Part shown: piece after piece, positions 36,244 through 44,919 of the stretch
Numbering within the stretch: position 1 is the first letter of the stretch
How the letters are laid out: each line of letters begins with the position of its first letter
NCBI RefSeq assembly: GCF_007992215.1
Contig: NZ_BJZV01000009.1
Location: forward strand, 105,219 to 169,218
Direction of reading: 5' to 3'
DNA length: 64,000 nucleotides
Source: Methylobacterium gnaphalii
GTDB taxonomy: Bacteria; Pseudomonadota; Alphaproteobacteria; Rhizobiales; Beijerinckiaceae
Translations under genes and position numbers: made by a program
Notes under the pieces: model-generated
Told to the model about the DNA's origin: nothing
What the model saw: the letters and a program-made list of their open reading frames with translations, nothing else
The model's database searches: none

Positions 36244-38762
36244 CCTCGGGAGGCGCCGTCGCGCTGGATTGGCACGCAAGCCCATCCGGGCCCGATCCCG
36301 TGCAGGGCTGGATCGACGGCTACGATCGCCGGCCGGGCGTCGCCGACGAACTGCTCGACTCCGACGGCCGCGTGCGCGGGGCCTGGCCGCGTTTCCTTCA
36401 GCGCTTCGGGCAACTCGGCGACCATGAGATCATGGGGCGCTTCCTGTCGGGCGAGCGGCACATCCGCGATGCCGGCATCTCCTACCGGGTCTACGGCGAC
36501 CAGCGCGAACATGCCTGGCCGCTCGGCCCCCTGCCGCTGATCATCGATTCCCGCGACTGGGCCGAGCTCGCCGCCGGCATCGTCCAGCGCGCCGGCCTGA
36601 TGGAGCGCATCGTCGCCGACATCTACGGCCCGGGCCGCCTCATCGCCGACGGCCTGCTGCCGGCCGCGGCCGTCGCCGGCAGCCCGGAATTCCTGAGGCC
36701 CGCCCACGGCATCGTGCCGCCGGGCGGCCGCCACCTGCAGCTCTACGCGGCCGATGTCGGGCGAAGCCCGGACGGGCGCTGGCGGGTGCTCGCCGACCGC
36801 ACGCAGGCGCCCTCGGGCCTCGGCTTCGCGCTGGAGAACCGGATGGTGCTGGCCCGCGCCTATCCGGACCTGCTCTCCGACCTCCATGTCGAGCGGCTGC
36901 CGGGCTTCTTCCAGAGCCTGCGCGAGGGCATCGCCGCGGCCTGCGAGCGCAGCGATCCGCGCATCTGCCTGCTCACCTCCGGCCCCTACAGCAGCACCTA
37001 TGTCGAGCAGGCGGCGCTCGCCCGCTATCTCGGCTTCCTGCTCGTCGAGGGCGACGACCTCGTGGTGCAGGACGGGCTCCTGCATGTGCGCACCGTGGCC
37101 GGGCTCAAGCGGGCCGACGCCCTCTGGCGCCGGATCGATGCCGACTATCTCGACCCGATGGAGCTGCGCTCCGATTCCCGCCTCGGCGTGCCGGGCCTCC
37201 TCGACGTGCTGCGCCGGGGTGGCGTGGTCGTCGGCAACATGCCGGGCTCGGGCGTGCTCGAATCCGGCGCGCTCAGCCCGTACCTGCCGCGCATCGCCGA
37301 GCGCCTGCTCGGCGAGTCCCTGCGCCTCGCTGACCCCCCGACCTGGTGGTGCGGCGATCCGGCGAGCCTCGCCCATGTGCGGGCCAATCTCGACCGCCTG
37401 ACCCTGCGCCCGGCGGCTACGCCCGTGCGCGGCCCGGAGCGCGACGCCATCCTCGGCCCCCACGCCCTCGATGCCGCCCGCGAGCGCGCCATCGCCGCCC
37501 TCGACGACCGGCCCTTCGACTGGGTCGGCCAGGAGACCGGGCCGCTCTCGACCATGCCGGCCTGGTCCGAGGGGCGCCTCGTGCCGCGGCCCTTCGTGAT
37601 GCGGGTCTTCGCCACGGCGACCGGCAATGGCTGGCGCGTGATGCCGACCGCCTTCTGCCGCACCGCGGAGCGGGAAGGCGCCGACCCGACGATCATGCGC
37701 GCCGGGATCCGCTCGGCCGACGTCTGGGTGGTCTCGGACACGCCCGTCGAGACGCCGCCGCTCCTCAACACGATCACTCCAAAGATCCGGCGCATCGCCG
37801 GCCATCTGCCCTCGCGCGCCGCCGACAATATGTTCTGGCTCGGCCGCTATCTCGAGCGGGCGGAGGCTGTCATCCGCCTCGTCCAGACCCATCTCGGCCG
37901 GCTGGCCGGGACGCTCGCCTCCGATACCGGCAGCGATGTCGGCACGCCCACCAGCCTGCGCATCCGCGCGCTGCTCGACGAGTGGGGCTCGATCGACGAG
38001 GCCAGCCTGCCGACGGCGGCCCTAGCCCGCGAGGCGCTGAGCGACCGCGAGCAGTACGGCTCGGCCCTGTCGCACGTCCTTTCGGCCCGGCGCTCCGCCT
38101 CGACCCTGCGCGAGCGGCTGCCCGTCGAGGCCTGGCGCGCCCTGACCGAGCTGCAGGACCTCCTCGATTTCCACGAATCCTGGGTGCCGAGCGAAGCCCA
38201 GCTCTTCGGGCGCGCCGAACGCGCGCTCGGCCATCTCTCGGCGCTGGCGGGGCTCTCCCACGAGAACATGAACCACTCGGGGGGCTGGCGCTTCTTCGAT
38301 ATGGGCCGGCGCATCGAGCGCGGCGTGAACACCTGCTCCTTCGCCCTGCGCTTCGCGGGCGACCAGGCCGGTGCCGAGGATCTCGGCGTGATGCTGGCGC
38401 TGTGCGATTCCCAGATCGCCTACGGCGCGCGCTACCTGTCCGGCGTCAGCCTGCCCGCCGTGCGCGACATGGCGCTACTCGATCCGTTCAACCCGCGCTC
38501 GGTGGCCTTCCAGGTCGAGGAGATCGTGCGCCATCTCGACACCCTGCCGGCGCTGCGCGCCGACGGGGTCCCGGAGCCGCATCGCCGCGCGGCACTGAAG
38601 CTCGCCGGCGCCTTCGCCACGGCGGATGCCACCGATCTCAACGCGGCGCAGCTTGCCCAATTCGAGGGAGAGCTGGAAGAACTCGCCACCCTGATTGCCG
38701 GCCGCTACTTCCCCGGCAATGCCGATGCCCTGCGGCCGGAGAAGCTGACAGGCCTCGCGTGA
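36240..38762 (+). CDS. Circularly permuted ATP-grasp / alpha-E fusion protein
   Basis: Protein of 840 residues. The N-terminal two thirds (about 1-500) match the circularly permuted ATP-grasp family (DUF404/DUF407; [39 protein letters not shown] and RVKTVAG-type core, [14 protein letters not shown]). The C-terminal third (about 520-840) is the alpha-E helical domain (DUF403), starting [22 protein letters not shown]. In many genomes these are two genes; here they are fused. ATP-grasp enzymes of this class are predicted to ligate amino groups to carboxylates. Translational coupling on both sides (ATGA, GTGA) indicates a fixed ratio with the two transglutaminase-like partners. Confidence 0.88.
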   Translation: MTSGGAVALDWHASPSGPDPVQGWIDGYDRRPGVADELLDSDGRVRGAWPRFLQRFGQLGDHEIMGRFLSGERHIRDAGISYRVYGDQREHAWPLGPLPLIIDSRDWAELAAGIVQRAGLMERIVADIYGPGRLIADGLLPAAAVAGSPEFLRPAHGIVPPGGRHLQLYAADVGRSPDGRWRVLADRTQAPSGLGFALENRMVLARAYPDLLSDLHVERLPGFFQSLREGIAAACERSDPRICLLTSGPYSSTYVEQAALARYLGFLLVEGDDLVVQDGLLHVRTVAGLKRADALWRRIDADYLDPMELRSDSRLGVPGLLDVLRRGGVVVGNMPGSGVLESGALSPYLPRIAERLLGESLRLADPPTWWCGDPASLAHVRANLDRLTLRPAATPVRGPERDAILGPHALDAARERAIAALDDRPFDWVGQETGPLSTMPAWSEGRLVPRPFVMRVFATATGNGWRVMPTAFCRTAEREGADPTIMRAGIRSADVWVVSDTPVETPPLLNTITPKIRRIAGHLPSRAADNMFWLGRYLERAEAVIRLVQTHLGRLAGTLASDTGSDVGTPTSLRIRALLDEWGSIDEASLPTAALAREALSDREQYGSALSHVLSARRSASTLRERLPVEAWRALTELQDLLDFHESWVPSEAQLFGRAERALGHLSALAGLSHENMNHSGGWRFFDMGRRIERGVNTCSFALRFAGDQAGAEDLGVMLALCDSQIAYGARYLSGVSLPAVRDMALLDPFNPRSVAFQVEEIVRHLDTLPALRADGVPEPHRRAALKLAGAFATADATDLNAAQLAQFEGELEELATLIAGRYFPGNADALRPEKLTGLA

Positions 38763-39670
38763 TCTACAGCCTGCGCCATCTGACGACCTACCGGTACGCG
38801 CGCACCGTCAACTACGCCCGCTGCAACCTGCGGCTCCGCCCGCGCGACGGCGACGGTCAGCAGGTCCTGGCCAGCACGATCACGGTCACGCCGGTGCCGA
38901 AGGGACGCGGCACCCGCGACGAGTATTTCGGGCCGCAGGCGCTGACCCTGATCATCGACCAGCCGCACAAGATCTTTTCCGTCGAGGCGACCTCCCGCGT
39001 CGTCGTCGAGCGCCCGGCACTGCCGGACCCGGAATCGGGACCGTCCTGGGAAGCGGTACGGGAGGCGGCGCTGGCGTTGCCGGAGCTCAATCCCTCCTCG
39101 CCCGCGCATTTCCTGTTTCCGAGCCGCCGCGTCCCCCTCATCGCGGACGTGACGGACTATGCCCGAAAAAGCTTTCCGCCCGGCCGCAGTGCCTATGGCG
39201 GCGCCTTCGACCTGATGAAGCGCATCCGAGCCGATTTCCGCTTCGATGCCAGGGCCACCACCGTCACGACGCCGCTGGCCAAGTCCTTCGAACTCAAGGC
39301 CGGCGTCTGCCAGGACTTCGCGCATGTGATGATCGCGGGGCTGCGCGGTCTCGGCCTGCCGGCCGCCTATGTCAGCGGCTACCTGCGGACGCTGCCGCCT
39401 CCAGGACAGGCCAGGCTGCGCGGCGCCGATGCCAGCCATGCCTGGGTCTCGCTGTGGTGCGGGGAGGGCTGGCACGCAGGGGCCGGGCAGGGCGGCTGGT
39501 TCGGCCTTGACCCCACCAATGCCTGCGGCGTGCGCGACGACCATATCGAGCTGACCAGCGGCCGCGACTACGGCGACGTCACGCCCATCGACGGCATCGT
39601 CTCCTCGCCCGGCAGCCAGCGGCTCAAGGTCGAGGTCGACGTGGTGCCCGACGACGAGGATACGGGCTGA
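38759..39670 (+). CDS. Transglutaminase-like cysteine protease/ligase
   Basis: Protein of 303 residues. An N-terminal beta domain (YSLRHLTTYRYARTVNYARCNLRLRPRDG) precedes the papain-like core with C184 (GVCQDFAH), H227 (SHAWVSLW) and D251 (GLDPTNAC); the triad is complete. GTG 38759 overlaps the stop of the ATP-grasp gene (GTGA). It is the third gene of the operon. It resembles the N-terminal domain of the first gene in fold but has a different N-terminal subtype. It probably hydrolyses or transfers the amide bonds made by the amidoligases; the substrate is unknown. Confidence 0.88.
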   Translation: MIYSLRHLTTYRYARTVNYARCNLRLRPRDGDGQQVLASTITVTPVPKGRGTRDEYFGPQALTLIIDQPHKIFSVEATSRVVVERPALPDPESGPSWEAVREAALALPELNPSSPAHFLFPSRRVPLIADVTDYARKSFPPGRSAYGGAFDLMKRIRADFRFDARATTVTTPLAKSFELKAGVCQDFAHVMIAGLRGLGLPAAYVSGYLRTLPPPGQARLRGADASHAWVSLWCGEGWHAGAGQGGWFGLDPTNACGVRDDHIELTSGRDYGDVTPIDGIVSSPGSQRLKVEVDVVPDDEDTG

Positions 39671-39676
39671 ATCCAC

Positions 39677-39717
39677 CCCGTCATTCCGCCTTCGCCTGCG
39701 GCACCCAGCATGACGGG
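39677..39717. terminator. Hairpin after the transglutaminase/ATP-grasp operon
   Basis: CCCGTCAT (39677-39684) pairs with ATGACGGG (39710-39717). The loop is 25 bases and there is no T run, so termination is uncertain. It could equally be a dispersed palindromic repeat. Confidence 0.4.
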
Positions 39718-39831
39718 TGAGAGCGACGCCCCCACCCACAGTGGACGATGCCCGGCGAAGGGCTTAGAGCGCTGTCGGACAGAGTTGAGTTCGGTCGGGC
39801 GCCCTGCCGGCGTCGTCACGGAGAGCTGAGC

Positions 39832-40095
39832 GTGGTCCAGTCGATCGCGGATGTGCGGGAGGCGATCTTCGGCTTCATCGCGGCCCGCAATCCGGGCCTG
39901 CCCCCCGGCGCGGTGGACGGGCAGACCTCGCTCGTCACCAGCGACGCCCTCGATTCCATCGGCATCCTCGACCTGATGATGCATCTCGGCGAGCATTATG
40001 GCTTCGAGATCGACGAGGATGCCTTCGACCTCGCGAATTTCGAGAGCATCGACACCCTGGCCCGCTTCGTCGACGACCGGCGCTCGGGGTCCTAA
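39832..40095 (+). CDS. Stand-alone acyl carrier protein
   Basis: Carrier protein of 87 residues, acidic and helical. The phosphopantetheine attachment Ser is S42 in LDSIGILDLMMHLGEHYGFEIDED, and the usual third-helix region FESIDTLARFV follows. GTG 39832 is preferred because GGAGAGCTGAG precedes it at good spacing. It lies about 160 bases after the transglutaminase operon and 10 bases before an AMP-forming ligase. It presumably carries an acyl or aminoacyl group loaded by that ligase; it is not the housekeeping AcpP by context. Confidence 0.87.
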   Translation: MVQSIADVREAIFGFIAARNPGLPPGAVDGQTSLVTSDALDSIGILDLMMHLGEHYGFEIDEDAFDLANFESIDTLARFVDDRRSGS

Positions 40096-40105
40096 CTCAC
40101 CCTCC

Positions 40106-41650
40106 ATGTCACCGACCCTGCTGCATCATCTCCTCGACAGCGAGGCCTGCGTGCCCGGCCGCGTGGCGATCGTCGACGGCGAGCACGAGCTCACCTACGG
40201 CGCATTGCGCGAGCGCGTCGCGGCGCTCGCCGCCCGCATCGCGGCGCTCGGGGTCGAGGCGGGAGACCGGGTCGCGATCCTGCTGCCGAAATCGATCGCC
40301 GAATGCGTCGCGATCTTCGCTGCGAGCGCGGCCGGCGCGGTCTTCGTGCCGATCCACCCCTCGCTGCGCCCTCGCCAGATCCGCCACATCGTCGAGGACT
40401 GCGGCGCCCGGCTCATCGTCACCGATGCCGCCCACCATGCGGCGCTCGACGGCGCCCTCGACGACTTGCCCGGATTGAGCCTGCTCAAGGGCGAGGACGG
40501 GATCGCAGCCTCGTCCGAGACCGGCCGGCAGCCGGCCCCGGCGGGCCTGGCCGCCATCCTCTACACCTCCGGCTCCACCGGCCTGCCCAAGGGCGTGATG
40601 CTGAGCCACGACAATCTCATCGCCGGCACCCGCATCGTCAGGACCTATCTCGGCATCACGGGCGACGAGCGCATCCTCTCGGTGCTGCCCTTCTCCTTCG
40701 ATTACGGCCTGAACCAGCTGCTCACGAGCGTGGAGCAGGGCGCGCGGATCGTGCTCCTCACGTTCCGCCTCGGCGACGACGTGGTGCGGGCAATCGAGCG
40801 GCACCGCATCACCGGGCTCGCCGGCGTGCCGACCCTGTGGACGCTGCTGACCCGCGCCAGCCCGCGCTTCGCCAAGGCCGATCTCTCCAGCCTGCGCTAC
40901 CTGACGAATTCCGGCGGCAGCCTCGCCCTCGGCACGATCCGGCGCCTGCGCGAGCGCCTGCCCGAGACCAGCCTGTTCCTGATGTACGGGCTGACCGAGG
41001 CCTTCCGCTCGACCTACCTGCCGCCGCAGGAGGTCGACCGTCACCCGGACTCGATCGGCCACGCCATCCCCGAGACCGAGATCTTCCTAGTCACCGCCGA
41101 CGGCCGTCCCGCGCGACCGGGCGAGCCCGGCATCCTGCACCATCGCGGTCCGACGGTTTCCCTCGGCTACTGGAACCGGCCGGAAGATACGGCGCGCGTG
41201 CTGGTGCCCGATCCGTTTCCCGCCGGGGAGCGGCCCGGCATCGTCTGCCGCTCCGGCGATATCGCGGTGGCGGACGAGCACGGCTTCCTGCGCTTCCTCG
41301 GCCGCGAGGACGCGATGATCAAGACGCAGGGCTTCCGGGTCAGCCCGACCGAGGTCGAGGCCGCCCTGATGGAGACGGGCGCCTTCCGCGCCGTCGCCGT
41401 GATCGGCCTGCCGGACCGCGGCGTCGGCCAGCGCATCCACGCCGTCGCGGTGCCGTCCGGAACCGGCACGGGGATGGCCGAGGTCATGGCCCATCTGCGC
41501 CGCTCGCTGGCATCGCATCTGGTGCCGCGCGCCATCGAGCCGGTCGCGAGCCTGCCGACGACGCCGAACGGCAAGGTGGATTACAAGCGGCTGGTGGCCG
41601 AACGGGTCTCGGCCGAGGTCCAGGCCGAGCCGGAACTGGTGGAGGCCTGA
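40106..41650 (+). CDS. AMP-forming acyl/aminoacyl ligase, exosortase-associated type
   Basis: ANL-superfamily adenylating enzyme of 514 residues. It has the P-loop YTSGSTGLPKGVMLSHDN (about 153-170), the A5 motif MYGLTEAFRSTYLPP, GDIAVADEHGFLRFLGR (A7/A8) and the C-terminal catalytic Lys in PTTPNGKVDYKRL. The AFRSTYLPPQEVDR wording is that of the acyl-CoA ligases found in exosortase A loci together with a carrier protein, but no exosortase or polysaccharide gene is here. It starts 10 bases after the carrier-protein gene, so it most likely loads that protein. The acid it activates is not deducible. Confidence 0.87.
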   Translation: MSPTLLHHLLDSEACVPGRVAIVDGEHELTYGALRERVAALAARIAALGVEAGDRVAILLPKSIAECVAIFAASAAGAVFVPIHPSLRPRQIRHIVEDCGARLIVTDAAHHAALDGALDDLPGLSLLKGEDGIAASSETGRQPAPAGLAAILYTSGSTGLPKGVMLSHDNLIAGTRIVRTYLGITGDERILSVLPFSFDYGLNQLLTSVEQGARIVLLTFRLGDDVVRAIERHRITGLAGVPTLWTLLTRASPRFAKADLSSLRYLTNSGGSLALGTIRRLRERLPETSLFLMYGLTEAFRSTYLPPQEVDRHPDSIGHAIPETEIFLVTADGRPARPGEPGILHHRGPTVSLGYWNRPEDTARVLVPDPFPAGERPGIVCRSGDIAVADEHGFLRFLGREDAMIKTQGFRVSPTEVEAALMETGAFRAVAVIGLPDRGVGQRIHAVAVPSGTGTGMAEVMAHLRRSLASHLVPRAIEPVASLPTTPNGKVDYKRLVAERVSAEVQAEPELVEA

Positions 41651-41657
41651 TCGGGCT

Positions 41658-41837
41658 TCAGTGCCCGTGCATCTGTGCGCTGGCCTTGGCAACCATGCGG
41701 GCGAAGGCGGTGGCGGCAGCCAAGGCCTGGACCTGGCTCGGATAGCCGACGGGCGAACGGGCGATGGTCTCGCCGCGGATGCCGCGCAGGGTCCAGGACC
41801 ACTGGCCAGGTCGCTCCTCGCTCACCTCGAACTGCAT
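41658..41837 (-). CDS. Small DUF1508-like protein
   Basis: Protein of 59 residues (starting MQFEVSEERPGQWSWTLRG). The sequence contains GETIARSPVGYPSQVQALAA, the pattern of one YegP/DUF1508 repeat: a small beta-beta-alpha unit with G-x-I-A-x-S followed by a helix. It has no signal or membrane segment. The gene ends 8 bases from the stop of the convergent ligase gene. The ribosome-binding site is weak. Function of the family is unknown. Confidence 0.6.
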   Translation of the reverse strand: MQFEVSEERPGQWSWTLRGIRGETIARSPVGYPSQVQALAAATAFARMVAKASAQMHGH

Positions 41838-42183
41838 GACTCGCTCACGGGCGCCTCTCTTATGTCTGGAAGCATACCGTGCCGAAAGCGAAGCCGGGTT
41901 AAAGGCTTAGGATCGATCAAGCCTTAGCCGGCGATCGAAGCCACCTCTCCCCGATATCCTCGCTGTTCACAGTGGGCGGCGTGGGAAGTGAGTCAGTTTG
42001 AAATTTAGGCGATATTGGTTGCCGCTGTCCCGAAACTGCATGGGCCGCAACCTTTAGCCCTCCCGCTTGTTTAATATATACGACAAAGTAAAAATGACGT
42101 ACTGACGTCCTTGTCCATCATTTCAGCGCAAACAAATCCTCATATGTGAGTGTTGCGCATCAGGCAATAATGGGAGAGCTTTT
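41838..42183. other. AT-rich intergenic region, no gene seen
   Basis: GC drops sharply here, with runs such as TTTAATATATACGAC near 42069. No convincing coding frame, RNA gene or palindrome was found apart from an IS-end-like 21-mer at 41982-42002. It probably holds the promoter of the 81-residue ORF at 42184. Confidence 0.5.
41982..42002. repeat. IS-end-like 21-mer, copy 1
   Basis: TGGGAAGTGAGTCAGTTTGAA. It matches 42733-42753 in direct orientation at 19 of 21 positions. The pair brackets the AT-rich scar. It looks like an insertion-sequence terminus, but no matching transposase is present. Confidence 0.65.
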
Positions 42184-42429
42184 ATGCCTATCTCTTTGCG
42201 ATTTGGACGTAAGTTGCCGTTGCCGCCGATCTCCGTCATCAAGCATCAACTTCGAATGATGGTTGCGGCTGACTCGTTATCTGAAACTTTACGCCAGAAA
42301 AATGGAAGCCCCATAGAGCTGGCTGCCATTATCAGAGAGCTTGCCGATAAATATAATTTGTCGTCTGATCGGGCTTATATGCTGATGGATAGACTTGGGA
42401 TTGATCGATCTCTCCTTAGGCTTGCTTGA
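42184..42429 (+). CDS. Hypothetical small protein in AT-rich island
   Basis: Protein of 81 residues, basic and helical (SVIKHQLRMMVAADSLSETL; ELAAIIRELADKYNLSSDRAYMLMDRLGID). The second half could form a helix-turn-helix-like fold, but no family is recognised. Codon use is AT-rich (ATA, TTA, AAA, TAT), quite unlike its neighbours, which suggests foreign origin. GGGAGAGC lies before the ATG. Its last codons overlap the end of an IS1-like transposase remnant on the other strand. It may be intact or the remains of a longer gene. Confidence 0.5.
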   Translation: MPISLRFGRKLPLPPISVIKHQLRMMVAADSLSETLRQKNGSPIELAAIIRELADKYNLSSDRAYMLMDRLGIDRSLLRLA

Positions 42430-42745
42430 TAGACTTGTGCTTATACGGCCCGCGTCTCCCTGGCCTGGTGTCGTACAGCTCCACAATTCGCACGATGTGA
42501 TCGACCGTCCAGAGCGTATCAGTGACGCCAGCGGCCATGGCGGGCGTCATCCGCAAGCCCCGCTGCTCCTTGACGAAGTTGTAGTACATCGCGTGGAGCG
42601 CGACGGCACGGAAGTGGTTCTCGATCTTTTATGAGAAGCCGTTCGTCAGTCGCGTGAACCGACGCATGTACATCCGCATCGTGAGGTTCTGTCGCTCCAC
42701 GAACGACGTGGAGATGTGTTCTCGATCAGGATTGGGCAGTGGGTC
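42416..42745 (-). pseudogene. IS1-family-like transposase remnant
   Basis: The minus strand encodes the C-terminal third of a transposase of the kind annotated as IS1 family in Hyphomicrobiales. It contains NPDREHISTSFVERQNLT, RRFTRLTNGFS, then KIENH...MYYNFVKEQ and MTPAMAAGVTDTLW. An in-frame TAA interrupts it where KK is expected after NGFS (near 42630), and the first two thirds, including the DNA-binding domain, are missing. It ends at TAA 42416-42418. The upstream break coincides with the second IS-end-like 21-mer (42733-42753). It is non-functional. Confidence 0.75.
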
Positions 42746-42753
42746 AGTTTGAA
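42733..42753. repeat. IS-end-like 21-mer, copy 2
   Basis: Direct-orientation match of 41982-42002 with two mismatches. It truncates the transposase remnant, consistent with the end of another mobile element or a deletion junction. Confidence 0.65.
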
Positions 42754-42920
42754 CCTGCAGATCAGGTAATGCCTGATCGCGGCTCTTGCGGCGACCTAAG
42801 CCGGTAAGTGTTCGGGATCGCATGACTGCGTGATCCTGTAGACAGTTCTGGGGCGAGCGCGGCGGGCCCGGAAGTGAGAGCGCAGGCGCTCCCGCCGAGA
42901 ACGCGGGGCGGACGGCAGGA

Positions 42921-43655
42921 TCAATGATCCTGCAGTCGTCCATCGGGGCAGAGGCTCGCGCCGATCGCGTTGAAGACCGGCTTGTATCGCTTCAGGTGCT
43001 TTCCATCCTGATTGACGTTGGCCAATCCATATCCGGTATCGCCCTCGCGCAGGGAGGCGAACGGATCGATGAAGCGACACCCCAGCCTTTCACAAGCGGC
43101 CTGGATGCGCTTCGAGTAGTCGCCGACGGCGAGCGGGTCGATCGACCGTTCGGTGTTGTGGTCGACGGGTGGAACGGCGGTGACGAGGACGGTCTCGGTG
43201 ATCGACCGCATCCGGACGAGCAGGGCGTCGAGCGCCGTCTCGAAAGCGGCGCCGGATCTCGCGCCTCTCGGGTCTTTCTTCCGGTTGAGGTCGTTCGTCC
43301 CGATCGTCAGCACCGCCGCCCGCGGCCTGACGGGAAAGCTCAGCTTTTCGAAGAAGTCGGCGTAGGATTGCGTCGTCGCGCCGCTCGTCGCGACATTGGC
43401 GACGGTGCGTCCGCACATCGATCCGGACGTGCTGTGCAGCTCAGCGTTCGAATCCCCGGCAAACAGGATGAAGCCGGGATCGGCCTCATCGAGATACTGC
43501 TGGACGATGCTGAATCGCACGTCCCTGTAAATGGCAATATGATCTTGTGACTTCGGAATCAGCCTGCCGATCAGCACGCCGACAGCAAACACACAGATGA
43601 GGACGACCAGACCGACACTTCTTTTTCTGTCGTTCAACACTGAGATGGCGTCCAA
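42921..43655 (-). CDS. SGNH/GDSL hydrolase, membrane-anchored
   Basis: Protein of 244 residues with an N-terminal membrane segment (about 15-33, LVVLICVFAVGVLIGRLI), so the catalytic domain is periplasmic. The SGNH blocks are visible: block I FAGDSNAE (nucleophile Ser, with GDSN), block III LTIGTNDLN, and a C-terminal Asp/His region where the expected DxxH reads NQDGKHLK. Such enzymes remove acyl or other ester groups from polysaccharides or lipids. It borders the AT-rich scar. GC is slightly lower than in the rest of the window. Substrate unknown. Confidence 0.8.
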   Translation of the reverse strand: MDAISVLNDRKRSVGLVVLICVFAVGVLIGRLIPKSQDHIAIYRDVRFSIVQQYLDEADPGFILFAGDSNAELHSTSGSMCGRTVANVATSGATTQSYADFFEKLSFPVRPRAAVLTIGTNDLNRKKDPRGARSGAAFETALDALLVRMRSITETVLVTAVPPVDHNTERSIDPLAVGDYSKRIQAACERLGCRFIDPFASLREGDTGYGLANVNQDGKHLKRYKPVFNAIGASLCPDGRLQDH

Positions 43656-43906
43656 TCTGAATGTCGGCGCTGCATAGGATCTTATGCGTTCCAGGGTCGA
43701 TGCCGGATTTGCAACACCACGGGCACAGGCTGCGATCGGCCTTCGCTCGTCCGTCCCCGCTCGCGGCTCGAGAGACGGGCTCTCGCCCGGCTTGTGATCG
43801 AGAGCGAGACCCCACGCGATCCCTTCGCCACACCCTTCCGCACCGGCCGCCGCCGGGTTAGGCGTGCGCGGCGGGGCAGGGCGGATCGGCCGGAGACAGC
43901 GACACC

Positions 43907-44086
43907 GTGATCAAAGCCATGGGCATCGTTGGAGCGCTGATGTTCCTTGCCGGCTCGATCCTGCTGGCACGGCTGCGCGAGGCCCGGATGCCGTACCGGG
44001 CGCTGTTCCTCCTGGCGCTCGGCATCCTCTGCATGACCGTGTCGACGATCTGGTGGTCCGAAGCGTCCCGGGTCGACCTTCGCTAG
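43907..44086 (+). CDS. Small two-segment membrane protein
   Basis: Protein of 59 residues from GTG 43907 to TAG 44084-44086. Two hydrophobic segments, GIVGALMFLAGSILLARL and RALFLLALGILCMTVSTIWW, are joined by a short basic loop (REARMPY). CGGAGACA lies about 10 bases before the start. There is no family assignment. Codon use is normal for the window, and both segments keep coding-like hydrophobic patterns, which supports a real gene. Confidence 0.5.
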   Translation: MIKAMGIVGALMFLAGSILLARLREARMPYRALFLLALGILCMTVSTIWWSEASRVDLR

Positions 44087-44190
44087 CCGGAGGCTCGGCG
44101 CACCGAGCGCGCGGCTGCGATGCCGCATCCCTGGAACGAACCCCGACCGGCGCGAGTCTCCCGGCATGATACCGCCAGGAGGAGAGCGCC

Positions 44191-44565
44191 GTGGACGATG
44201 ATCGGGTTTGGTCTTTCGAGAAGAGCCTCTGGACCGGGGATGCGGATCACTACCGCGAGCTGGTCGACGACGCGTGCCTGATGGTGCTGCCCCATCCGCC
44301 CTTCGTCATGAGCGGCGCCCAAGCGATCGAGGCTGTCGCGAACACCCCGCGCTGGACCGAGGCCGAGTTGTCGAAGGGGCAGATCACCCGGCCGCAGGAA
44401 GGCCTGATCGTCATCGCCTACCATGCGCGCGCCGCGCGCGAGGGCGAGACCTACGAGGCCTACTGCACCTCGACCTACCGGCGGCTCTCGCACGAGGAAT
44501 GGCGCGTGGTGCAGCACCAGCAGACATTGCCCCTGGCGCTTCCCGGAACCGTCGAGGAGGGCTGA
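44191..44565 (+). CDS. SnoaL/NTF2-like (DUF4440-type) protein
   Basis: Protein of 124 residues. An N-terminal helical part (SFEKSLWTGDADHYRELVDDACLMVLP) precedes the curved sheet typical of the NTF2-like fold (GLIVIAYHARAAREGETYEAYCTSTYRR, EWRVVQHQQTL). GTG 44191 follows a very good ribosome-binding site (AGGAGGAGAGCGCC). The family covers small enzymes, binding proteins and immunity-like domains, so no specific role can be given. Convergent with the gene at 44574. Confidence 0.75.
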   Translation: MDDDRVWSFEKSLWTGDADHYRELVDDACLMVLPHPPFVMSGAQAIEAVANTPRWTEAELSKGQITRPQEGLIVIAYHARAAREGETYEAYCTSTYRRLSHEEWRVVQHQQTLPLALPGTVEEG

Positions 44566-44573
44566 TCGGGCCC

Positions 44574-44882
44574 TTACTCCTCGTCCTCCTCCGATTGCGG
44601 CTGAAGCACCCGCTGCACGGTCTCCAGCACCGTCCCGGCCAGGGCGGCGTCGGGATCGTCGCGGGTAAGGGTGTCGCGCAGCATGGCGAGGTAGCCGCCG
44701 AGGCGCTCGTCGTAATGGTCCGAGTCGATAGAGCGCAGGATGTTGGCCAGGAAGCCGATCGCCATCTGATGGGCGACCTGGCGCGCGCTCATCTCGGCGA
44801 GCCCCTCGGAGAGCGTGGCAAGTCCCTCTTCGTGGCGGCTACTGACGGCGGCCAAAGCGGCCACTTGCTTGTCGAGATCCAT
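44574..44882 (-). CDS. Hypothetical helical protein downstream of mntR
   Basis: Cytoplasmic acidic protein of 102 residues, almost all helix (LDKQVAALAAVSSRHEEGLATLSEGLAEM), ending in an EEDEE tail. ATG 44882 is chosen; GAAAGGC precedes it. It lies 37 bases after mntR on the same strand, so it is probably cotranscribed with the Mn regulator. No family recognised. Confidence 0.6.
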   Translation of the reverse strand: MDLDKQVAALAAVSSRHEEGLATLSEGLAEMSARQVAHQMAIGFLANILRSIDSDHYDERLGGYLAMLRDTLTRDDPDAALAGTVLETVQRVLQPQSEEDEE

Positions 44883-44919
44883 GAGAAGCCTTTCGGAAAA
44901 AGCAGCGGTCGCCGCGCCC

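Noticed and set aside
42754..42920. Second transposase remnant upstream of the SGNH gene
   Set aside because: Six-frame reading gave only Arg/Pro/Ser-rich sequence with no transposase motif.
43437..43465. tRNA-like T-loop sequence (GTTCGAATCCCCGGC)
   Set aside because: It lies inside the conserved GDSN block of the SGNH hydrolase, and no acceptor or anticodon stem can be built around it.
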